From Bolinopsis microptera (lineage: Eukaryota > Ctenophora > Tentaculata > Lobata > Bolinopsidae): a stretch of DNA of 64,000 nucleotides. The notes beneath the pieces are model-generated. The model did no database searches, was not told the origin of the DNA, and worked only from the letters and a program-made list of their open reading frames with translations. The translations under genes and the position numbers were made by a program. This document shows, in pieces, positions 36,601-48,600 of this stretch. How positions within the stretch are numbered: the stretch's first letter is position 1; each line of letters begins with the position of its first letter. The stretch is taken from NCBI RefSeq assembly GCF_026151205.1, contig NC_087075.1:15637628-15701627 (forward strand), given 5' to 3'.

Positions 36601-39600
36601 ATTAATGACCGGGAAAAATATGGCGGAATTTTCCAAAACCCACCACACAGTCATAATATTCCCGAGTAAGGTAAATCACAAAACCAACAGCTGCCCCTAA
36701 CAGCGCCTGTATAACACATGTATTCTCAAACACTCAAACAGCGCCTGTATCACCCCTGCAGATTTCGTCGATTTCAGGTGCCGACAGGACCTTAAAAATT
36801 AATTTAAGCAATCTTAAATTTTTTTCCCCTAAAATCGAGCGCTTTCTGCGCAAAAAATTGACCTCAACAGAAAAAATTAAACATGGCTTCAAATCCAAAT
36901 TTGAACCAGAAATTTTTCACTTCCTCTCGATAAACTCAATTTTCAACCCAAAATAAAGTCTCAAAGGGGAAAATTACTCAGGTCAGGATTGTAGGCAATG
37001 ATTATGCCAAACCATAGATTTTTGTAAATTCATTAAACTTTCAATTTAGCCTAAAACACCCTATTTCGCAAAATTTTTCCGGGGGGCTGCGCCCCCGCCA
37101 ATGGGGTCCGCGCCCCCAGACCCCTGCCACAGCTTGCAGCTTCGCTATCCGACAGCTCCCCCCCCCCCCCAAAGAAAAATCTTGGCTACGTGCCTGAGCA
37201 AAATATAGATTTAGGGCTTTTCAGATGATTTGGCTCCTCAACAGATACCGACGTACATAACGGTCAATATGTAGTTTAGGTTTACCTGGCCCGTAGGTTA
37301 CGAATGTGCTCAAGGAGAAAAAAAAAAGCAAACTTAAGAAGATTTCTCGGGAACTTAAAAGTTCACCTCAAAACGAAATCTGCACCTATGGCCTGTATAA
37401 CACATGTATTCTCAAACAGCGCCTGTATAACACATGTATTGTGTGGTTATTTGCACTTACCACGTTGAAAGTGTTAGTGAGACCGTTATAACTGCTGGAA
37501 GTTTCAACTGTGCTCCCCCAGATACTGCCACTAGCACTGGTCGTCCAGGCGGGTACAGCTGCTGCTGAGGGGGTATGTTAGTTAGTGGGGGTTTTTTATC
37601 CTTGAGGTCCCATATCACTTTTGATAGCTCGGTACTCAGTCTGTGCTTAGGATTTTTGAAGCTTTGTCGATGATTGTACCATCGTGTCTTAAAGCTGTTT
37701 TCTGTCAATCCAATATATGTCGAGTCCTTGTTTAATAGAGTTTTGACGACTGCTTATGGTAGACTATACATTTGGCCAGACATTGTCCTTTTAGGGGGCA
37801 CTTTGAGGCGTCTCTGCAATTACACTCTTTTTCTGGAGCTTTTCTCTTTTCAGATTGTTTCTCTAGGACTGATTTGTTGTGTCCTTTGAGTATCCTTTCC
37901 AAACTAGGCATGCAGCAATAGCTTATTTTCACGGTATTCCTATTGATTATTTTGTGTAACAGCAGATTTTTCGGGAAGTGCTTATCAATGAGAGCGAAGA
38001 ACTTTCTTCCGATGTTGGTTGAAACATTTGCGCTGAATGGGGAAACGGATCGTTTGCCCGCCAATTTGATTTGTTTCAATTGTTCGAATTATAATGCTCC
38101 TGCTTAAATGCAGCCGAGCACTCTCTTTGGGAAACCAAGCAACAGCTATTTATTATTATTTACATATACTTATATATAGGGGGGGGGGGGGTGACATGTC
38201 TCCAATGTCTCCAATGTCTTTTGTCTTTTTTGAAAAGATAGGGTGCAGAGACATGTCCTGGAGACATTGGAGACATTGGAGACACAGCTTTTGGAGACAT
38301 TGGAGACATTGGAGACATTGGAGACAAAGCTTTTGGAGACATTGGAGACATTGGAGACACTGGAGACGTAGATGTATGATTGGAGAAGGAGGAGGATCTA
38401 GGAGGAGGATGACCCAGGAGGAGGACTCAGGTGGAGAAGGAGGAGGATGAGGACTCAGGAAGAGGACTGAGGAGGACTGAGAAGGAGGAGGACTGAGGAG
38501 TACTGAGGAGGATGGCTGAGGAGGATGGCTGAGGAGGATGGCTGTGGAGGATGACTGAGAGGGAGGAGGAGGAGGAGAAGGACTGAGGAGGAGGAGGAGG
38601 AGGAGGAGGAGAAGGAGGAGGACCTAGGAGGAGGAGGACTCAGGAAGAGGAGGAGGACTCAGGAGGAGGACTCAGGAAGAGGACTCAGGAGGAGGACTGA
38701 GAAGGAGGAGGACTGAGGAGAACTGAGGAGGAGGAGGATGAGGACTGAATAGGAGGAGGGGGACTGGGGGAGGACTGAGGAGGAGGGGGACTTGGGGAGG
38801 ACTGAGGAGGAGGAGGAAGACTGACGAGAAGGATGAGGAGGAGGACTGAGGAGGAGGACTGATGATTGAGGAGGAAGAGGAGGAGGATGAAGAGGAGTAG
38901 GAGGACTCAGGAGGAGGAGGAGAACGACTGAGGAGGACTGAGGAGGAGGAGGAGGAGGAGGATGAGGAGGAGGAGGAGGAGGAGGAGGAGGAGGAGTCTC
39001 CAAAAGCTGTGTCTCCAATGTCTCCAAAAGCTGTGTCTCTAATGTCCCCAATGTCCCAAATGTCCCCAATGTCTCCAATGTCTCCAAAAGCTGTGTCTCC
39101 AATGTCTCCAATGTCTTTGTCTTTTTCGAAAAGATAAGGTGCGGGAGACATTGGAGACATGTCACCCCCCCCCCCCCTATATATAGATGGAACCGTTAAA
39201 CTGCTAGATTTTTATGTGTGAATTCTTTCAGTCGAGGTTTCATTTTTGTTGACATTAAAAGCTAATCAACGTTTTTATTTCCACGTTTTTATTTCTACGG
39301 TCTAGAAGGTCATTAAAAGTTGTTCATCCTAAAAATATTAAAATTATCTCAAGCACATGTTAAAAATTGATCTTCAACTAAGTAAATTGACGTTAATGTA
39401 GCTGAAGACATTAAACGATTCAATTATCCCCAATTATGTAATTAAGCTGCTTAAGTGATTCAATTATGTAATTAAATCTAATTAAATGATGAAGCTTAAC
39501 TGAAATAACCTCTTAACCATCCAGTTAACTCCACTACTACTGTTCACACTGAATACAATAAGAACTCGTAACCAGCTTCACACGTATAATACACATTACA

Positions 39601-42600
39601 GGCGGGGTGTAACACTCATGACTCAGTACAGAAATGTATAATGTATAATAATGTATTTAATGTATAAGGTCCTCGCTGCTCTTAGCCTCTCTAAATGCTT
39701 ATTATTATTGCGGGTCGTGGAGCATGCGGCTTATATTTCTAGAAGTTTTCAGATTATAGTTTTTGGATGAGATTTTAACAAGATTGTGTTTTAGTTCGTC
39801 TAGAAACCTCGGTTTTGGTAAATTATACTGACACGTACAGCATTGCATTTGTAATTTAGAGTGTAGACATTTGGTAAGATGTATAAAATATACACAATAT
39901 GAAGGAAAACCACTCACATCAATATGCAATATGATACTAAAGTGCAACGTTACATGATTTACTTTGTTTACAATACAATAAGTTATAGATCTTTAGTTTT
40001 ACTGAAATATACAGAGTGAAGTGTTTAAGTAGGATAAACTGTGGTTACTAGTGGTTACTGGGGGTTACTATGGTTACATAAACTGTGCTCTTTAATGTAG
40101 TCCTGAACATGCTTCAGAATTCTAATGTACTACTATTGAAATGTAACGCAATTTAAGTCCGGTATTTTCGTTTGACATTTGCAATTCTAATGCCCAAATT
40201 ACAAAGATCAAATTGTATTAGAATACTATGTATTATGTTGATCACATGCTATAATCTCACATTTTTTGAAAGTTATTAACTTTATTTAATTATGAGTATC
40301 ACAAACGTTATCATTAGTTGACACTAAGTGAGTAAGTGGGTTTATTGTATTTACAGAATATGTTTGAAAAAACTAAAAAAGAAGAACTGCCATTCACGTT
40401 CCCTCTATGTTCTGTCCAATCTAACTAATTGTACCACATGCCATAAAACACGTTGGATGACGTTTGGATGACGTCATTATTGGATGACGTCATTATTGGA
40501 TGACGTCATTATTGGATGACGTCATACCATAATAACACGTGATCAGGAATTTGAATTTGAATAAGTTGCTGGTGAGTGATGGGAGTCGCAGTTGGGATGT
40601 TTGCGGAGGGGGCGGCGACTTACCAGGGGGCTGAGTGATGTGTCCTAGTTGGGATGTTTGCGGAGGGGGCGGCGACTTACCAGGGGACTGAGTGATGTGT
40701 CCTAGTTGGGATGTTTGCGGAGGGGGCGGCGACTTACCAGGGGACTGAGTGATGTGTCCTAGTTGGGATGTTTGCGGAGGGGGCGGCGACTTACCAGGGG
40801 GCTGAGTGATGTGTCCTAGTTGGGATGTTTGCGGAGGGGGCGGTGACTTACCAGGGGACTGAGTGATGTGTCCTAGTTGGGATGTTTGCGGAGGGGGCGA
40901 CTTACCAGGGGACTGAGTGATGTGTCCTAGTTGGGATGTTTGCGGAGGGGGCTGCGACTTACCAGGGGACTGAGTGATGTGTCCTAGTTGGGATGTTTGC
41001 GGAGGGGGCGGCGACTTAACAGGGGACTGAGTGATGTGTCCTAGTTGGGATGTTTGCGGAGGGGGCGGCGACTTACCAGGGGACTGAGTGATGTGTCCTA
41101 GTTGGGATGTTTGCGGAGGGGGCGGCGACTTACCAGGGGACTGAGTGATGTGTCCTAGTTGGGATGTTTGCGGAGGAGGCGGCGACTTACCAGGGGACTG
41201 AGTGATGTGTCCTAGTTGGGATGTTTGCGGAGGGGGCGGCGACTTACCAGGGGACTGAGTGATGTGTCCTAGTTGGGATGTTTGCGGAGGGGCGGCAACT
41301 TACCAGGGGGCTGAGTGATGTGTCCTAGTTGGGATGTTTGCGGAGGGGGCGGCGACTTACCAGGGGACTGAGTGATGTGTCCTAGTTGGGATGTTTGCGG
41401 AGGGGCGGCAACTTACCAGGGGACTGAGTGATGTGTCCTAGTTGGGATGTTTGCGGAGGGGGCGGCGACTTACCAGGGGACTGAGTGATGTGTCCTAGTT
41501 GGGATGTTTGCGGAGGGGGCGGCGACTTACCAGGGGACTGAGTGATGTGTCCTAGTTGGGATGTTTGCGGAGGGGCGGCAACTTACCAGGGGACTGAGTG
41601 ATGTGTCCTAGTTGGGATGTTTGCGGAGGGGGCGGCGACTTACCAGGGGACTGAGTGATGTGTCCTAGTTGGGATGTTTGCGGAGGGGGCGGCAACTTAC
41701 CAGGGGGCTGAGTGATGTGTCCTAGTTGGGATGTTTGCGGAGGGGGCGGCGACTTACCAGGGGACTGAGTGATGTGTCCTAGTTGGGATGTTTGCGGAGG
41801 GGGCGGCGACTTACCAGGGGACTGAGTGATGTGTCCTAGTTGGGATGTTTGCGGAGGGGGCGGCGACTTACCAGGGGGCTGAGTGATGTGTCCTAGTTGG
41901 GATGTTTGCGGAGGGGGCGGCGACTTACCAGGGGACTGAGTGATGTGTCCTAGTTGGGATGTTTGCGGAGGGGGCGGCGACTTACCAGGAGACTGAGTGA
42001 TGTGTCCTAGTTGGGATGTTTGCGGAGGGGGGTGACTTACCAGGGGACTGAGTGATGTGTCCTAGTTGGGATGTTTGCGGAGGAGGCGGCGACTTACCAG
42101 GGGACTGAGTGATGTGTCCTAGTTGGGATGTTTGCGGAGGAGGCGGCGACTTACCAGGGGACTGAGTGATGTGTCCTAGTTGGGATGTTTGCGGAGGAGG
42201 CGGCGACTTACCAGGGGACTGAGTGATGTGTCCTAGTTGGGATGTTTGCGGAGGGGGCGGCGACTTACCAGGGGACTGAGTGATGTGTCCTAGTTGAGAT
42301 GTTTGCGGAGGGGGCGGCGACTTACCAGGGGACTGAGTGATGTGTCCTAGTTGGGATGTTTGCGGAGGGGGCGGCGACTTACCAGGGGACTGAGTGATGT
42401 GTCCTAGTTGGGATGTTTGCGGAGGGGGCTGCGACTTACCAGGGGGCTGAGTGATGTGTCCTAGTTGAGATGTTTGCGGAGGGGGCGGCGATTGCTTGTC
42501 TTCAGGCTGGAATGGTATGCGGCCACACTGCTGAATCATTATCTCTGTGGAAATTGGTGGAATTTTGTTGGAGAAATTACAAAACATGCAAAATATTTAG

Positions 42601-45600
42601 TTTAGTATATACTGGAGAGATCTACTAGTGCGTTTGGAGTAAAACGCCGATCACAAGAATAACTTTTAAATATAATTGAATTTCTCAAACTCTTCAAAAT
42701 ATATTATACCATAGGCCATAAAAACAAATCAAGATAAGGTCATTTGACTTATAATTGCCGATACTCCAACATCTTATCTACCTAATTTAGTAAACTGCGT
42801 GTCAGCAGAACGTCTAATCTGTGGTTACTAGTGGTTACTAGTGATTACTATTGGTTACTATTGGTTACTATGGTTACTGTGGTTAATATGGTTACTATGC
42901 AATGGTTACTAGAGGTATTTACCTAATTTAGTAAACTGTGTGTCAGCAGAACGTCTAATCTGTGGTTACTAGTGGTTACTAGTGGTTACTATTGGTTACT
43001 ATGGTTACTATGGTTACTATGCAATGGTTACTAGAGGTATTTACCTAATTTAGTAAACTGTGTGTCAGCAGAACGTCTAATCTGTGGTTACTAGTGGTTA
43101 CTAGTGGTTACTATTGGTTACTATGGTTACTATGGTTACTATGCAATGGTTACTAGAGGTATTTACCTAATTTAGTAAACTGTGTGTCAGCAGAACGTCT
43201 AATCTTAAGATCCATCCCAAAGTAACCCTCTTTAAACCAACCAAACATTTTGACCGAGTCGAACGGTCCTTGAGTGTTACCCTGAAATATTTTATTAAGT
43301 TATGTAAACGGTCCTTGAGTGTTACCCTGAAATATTTTATTAAGTTATGTAAATTAAGTTATTTAAATATATGTAAGTTCTTTGAGAGCTGTACATATTA
43401 GATATTTAAATTACACGTATAGTACGGTAATATATATAGTACGACATATTGTATCAAGATAAGATTAGTTACCTATACGGTAATGAATGTAGCTTGTAGA
43501 TCAATTAAATGATGTGACGAAATCTTGAGGTTCAAACTTCCAAACAAAAGATATGTATCTTACTGTAAAGTATAATACTACATATTCTGTGTTGTCATGG
43601 TTACATCACCATATTATTTTTATTTTTAAACCACTTATTTCATTAGACCATAATATTTCTAATCTAAAAAAACACGAACAATTGCCATAATTAATTACTC
43701 CACAAATTTTCCACAAAAAGTCACGTACCTTTGGATCAAGGTAAAACCACATCTCGTCGGCTCGGTAGGTAGACTGTTGCGTTACTATGGTTATTAGAGA
43801 CTGTTGCGGTTGAGGAGGAAGTTGAGGTTGTGGTGGTGGTATAAAACCTGGTCCTCTTAGCATCTCACCTCCAACCTGTGGTTACTAGTGGTTACTAGTG
43901 GTTACTGGGGGTTACTATGGTTACTAGAGGTTGTGGTGGTGGGATAAAACCTGGTCCTCTTAGCATCTCACCTCCAACCTGTGGTTACTAGTGGTTACTA
44001 TTGTTTACTGGGGGTTACTATGGTTACTAGAGGTTGTGGTGGTGGGATAAAACCTGGTCCTCTTAGCATCTCACCTCCAACCTGTGGTTACTAGTGATTA
44101 CTATTGGTTACTGGGGGTTACTATGGTTACTAGAGGTTGTGGTGGTGGGATAAAACCTGGTCCTCTTAGCATCTCACCTCCAACCTGTGGTTACTAATAG
44201 TTACTATTGGTTACTGGGGGTTACTATGGTTACTAGAGGTTGTGGTGGTGGGATAAAACCTGGTCCTCTTAGCATCTCACCTCCAACCTGTGGTTACTAG
44301 TGGTTACTAGTGGTTACTATTGGTTACTATGGTTACTAGAGGTTGTGGTGGTGGGATAAAACCTGGTCCTCTTAGCATCTCACCTCCAACCTGTGGTTAC
44401 TAGTGGTTACTATTGGTTACTGGGGGTTACTATGGTTACTAGAGGTTGTGGTGGTGGGATAAAACCTGGTCCTCTTAGCATCTCACCTCCAACCTGTGGT
44501 TACTAGTGGTTACTATTGGTTACTGGGGGTTACTATGGTTACTAGAGGTTGTGGTGGTGGGATAAAACCTGGTCCTCTTAGCATCTCACCTCCAACCTGT
44601 GGTTACTAATAGTTACTATTGGTTACTGGGGGTTACTATGGTTACTAGAGGTTGTGGTGGAGGGATAAAACCTGGTCCTCTTAGCATCTCACCTCCAACC
44701 TGTGGTTACTAATAGTTACTATTGGTTACTGGGGGTTACTATGGTTACTAGAGGTTGTGGTGGAGGGATAAAACCTGGTCCTCTTAGCATCTCACCTCCA
44801 ACCTGTGGTTACTATTGGTTACTATTGGTTACTGGGGGTTACTATGGTTACTAGAGGTTGTGGTGGTGGGATAAAACCTGGTCCTCTTAGCATCTCACCT
44901 CCAACCTGTGGTTACTAGTGATTACTATTGGTTACTATTGGTTACTAGTGGTTACTATTGGTTACTGGGGGTTATGTTACTATGGTTACTAGCATCTCAC
45001 CTCCAACCTGTGGTTACTGGGGGTTACTATGGTTACTAGAGACCTGTTACAATTATTACTATTATTACAATTACTACACTATAATAGAGAAGTTGAGAAG
45101 TTAGGCCCTTCACAGTTCACAGTAACTTGTTGTAATTTCATGTTTAATCCTATTATATTACGTGAACTACATTATTTAATATTAAACATCGTGACTGTTT
45201 ATCTTGCTTTTAATTCATCAACCAACCCATCAAAATGCAAGTGTTAAATCTTACAATAAAATACATGTTATATAAAGCGTGTTTATCTGGGGGCTTGGTT
45301 CACCTGACCCTGCTCAGCTCATTTATATTAGCCCATATATGGTACTTTAATATTATATAAGCGTATTAATGTATTTAAAGATATTTTTGGAATATTCGAT
45401 ATATTATACCTTAAATATACACTAAAATCCCCCCTTTGTAAGATAAAGAAGTGCAATGCACACCGCGCACTTAGTGCATCGCGCGCAGTGAACAGATTAA
45501 TTATCCACAAACAGCTGACTGATGCAATGAACCAATACATGTATTTTAGAATACCTGCTAAAATAACTTAGCTGGTATTTTAGAATACCTGCTAAAATAA

Positions 45601-48600
45601 TTTAGCTATATATCCTGCAGTCTCAAAACACATATTTGAAAATACCTAAACTGCTTACAAAATATCATCTCAAAATCTCTCTTAAATGAGCAAAATTATT
45701 GATCATTAATATAATAATATCAACATACTTAATATAATATTATATTAAGTGAATGTTGATATTTATCAACATTCAACATACTTGATTGTTGATGGATTTC
45801 CCTATTTCCGCAAGAGAAGGAAATGGAGGAGACCCCCCGGAGAAGGGTTTGGGGGAGGTGGTGTGGTGGGTGGGGGTAAGTGAGGAGGAGGAGGAGGGGA
45901 AAGTGACTTGGGGCGAGATTGTGTCACGGTTGAAGAGCTGAGGCATGTCGAGGGGAGACGTTGGAGTTGTCCCGGACGTTGAGGCACTGAGGTTTGGGGA
46001 GGTTAAATCACATTGAATTTCGGTAAAACTGAGGTTGTGTGAGGTTATCTAACACTGAGTTTATGTGAGATAAGATATCACATCTAGAGTAGGTAACAAC
46101 ATCTTGTGGTTATACGAATTCCAAAGAATTTAGCTTGAATGTCCTACCTCGACAACGAAATACGTAATAGCGTATAAATACAGCAAGTTATATGGAACAC
46201 TAAAGGTCCATGTCTCGTATTATATGTATAATACATGATTTTATCTCACTGAAAAGCTACTCTAAAGCTCTAAGTTCAATTTTACAGATATCCACCTAAT
46301 GTTCCTAATCTTTAGGTTTAGCTAAATGAATTAAGCAAATCTCATTGCAAACTGCTAAGAAATAAGTATTGTCATTTTCATGGTATAATATTCAAGAGAT
46401 AAAGTAAGTTGCTTTCATAAAACATCAGATTTTTACGTTCCTACGAAAAGTTTAATCTCTCATCAGGTTACTATGGTTACTATGGTTACTATGATTACTA
46501 TGGTTACTATGGTTACTATGGTTACTAGTCTCTCATCACAGAGAGCGCTCCAAAATGTCGGGGAGAAATGATTGTATATGATTATTGATTACTGTAACCC
46601 TATGTAATCAGAAATTTGGAGGCCAACATATCTCTTATAGGTCGAGACTTGAAATAAAACGTGGATTTTTCTTTAAATTCATGGATTAATAATGAATTTA
46701 CGAAAAAGACCTGTAAATATCAATTTCTATCCGTTGGATTATGCCACATACTTAGAGAGTTGTGATGGCAGGGGCCCCGGGATGTCCACTGACAGTTGCG
46801 ATGGTAAAGATCCTGGGATTTCCACAGACGGAGAGGAAACACTCCCGAACATTCCACCACCACCACCACCTGGTGATGAAACACGTGCGTTACTATGGTA
46901 ACACGAGACATGATACAAGAGGTAAAAACGTAATAAAACATACGTGACAACACATGATGACTCCTGAAACCATTGCCCAATGGTGAATTTTCGTCTGCTC
47001 ATCTTATTTATGTTGTCAATGATACCCACCGTTGCAGACACAAACTTATTGTAGTCACGTTTCTAACACCTCTTATGGTTATCAAAGCATAATTAATAAA
47101 TTAATAAATAAATAAAGTCAAGTTTTATACAGCACATTATCGGTAGATCAGTCAGTTATTTAAAACAGACATTCATAATTTGTGGACGATATATTCCCTA
47201 TATTATGTAATACTATATACTTTATGTAGCAGGGCATAGTTGAGGTGCACTATATACTTTATGTATAATATTCAATGATACAATATTCTGAGGTTTAACG
47301 TGACTTACCCATAAATAATTATTATCTTGAAAAGCACAAACCTTGCGAATCGCTGAAGTTTGAAAAAAGGACGTGAGAGTTGAAAGCCTCAGTGCTTGAG
47401 TTAGAGGTGGGTTCCACATTGTACAGAGACTGGCTGATGCTCCTCAACATGGTCTCGGGCGAGTCCTCCACAGGCTTGAAGTGCTGCTGCTCCTCTAGTG
47501 AGTTGAACTGCAGTGCTGCGGTTCGTGCAGGAGACGGCGGTTCCATTGCCTGTGGAGGCGAGATTGCTTGCGGAGGCGAAAATGCTTCTGTCCTTTTCCA
47601 GCTGTTTGTTTCTCTGTTGTCTGTGGAAGTATCTTGGTTTAAAGTCAGTACTAAAACTAATCTCAATGGACTCACAAATTACCTTTTCCACTGACAATAC
47701 AATATTTCTGAATATCTCTCACTATGCTATATATAGAGATATATCTCTCACCGATGCGTGTGGGAGAGATGGATTTAGGAGGGTAGGGGGGGTAAGATGG
47801 GGGCTGTTCGGCCGTGTTTACTAGGACAGGTACAGGGCCATCAGGCTGAGGGAGGGAGGGAGGGAGGGAGTCCGGACTGGGATCTCTGCGCCGCCAATTG
47901 TCAGAGTCTGCACTTCTTGGTGTTTCGAAGTACCGGGAGGAACCGCCTGAAAATTCACGCCTTGTTCCGCCCCTCCCCACTCCCCCACCTCTACTTCTAG
48001 TGGACGGTCTGCCACGCCCTCGGTCACTGCTCAACCCTCGGCTGTGGTAGGAATCCTGAAGAATCATTTTAATGACTTTGAAACGTTTATTAGATTAGTA
48101 CGACAATGACGCATTACACCTGCGAAAGTCAGAAAATAAACTGAATAAATAAATATTGATACGGTATGATTGAACTATCACAATATCTCCGTGACAATAC
48201 CTTCAAAGAATAAAAATCATTCACAATGTTTTCAATTTTCCAAAATTGTAAGTTTACTTACGGAAGGGAAGCAATAATAAAGTAGGTAATTGTAATTTTA
48301 CTTACGGAAGGGAAGCAATAATAAAGTAGGTAATTGTAATTTTACTTACGGAAGGGAAGCAATAATAAAGTAGGTAATTGTAAGTTTACTTACGGAAGGG
48401 AAGCAATAATAAAGTAGGTAATTGTAATTTTACTTACGGAAGGGAAGCAATAATAAAGTAGGTAATTGTAAGTTTACTTACGGAAGGGAAGCAATAATAA
48501 AGTAGGTAATTGTAAGTTTACTAACGGAAGGGAAGCAATAATAAAGTAGGTAATTGTAAGTTTACTTACGGAAGGGAAGCAATAATAAAGTAGGTAATTG

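Noticed and set aside
37457..37708. An 83-codon frame joining the Penelope nuclease to PPQQQLYPPGRP
   Set aside because: It reads GIGYF exon 10 in the wrong frame; the two parts belong to different genes.
38094..39165. Frames with RHWRHW, MSPMSP and Ser/Pro runs
   Set aside because: Translations of GGAGACATT repeats and a purine tract inside a transposon-like element.
41982..42587. A 201-residue Pro-rich protein as a gene of its own
   Set aside because: Its first part is GIGYF exon 9 preceded by intron sequence; the rest is the 57-bp donor array read through splice sites.
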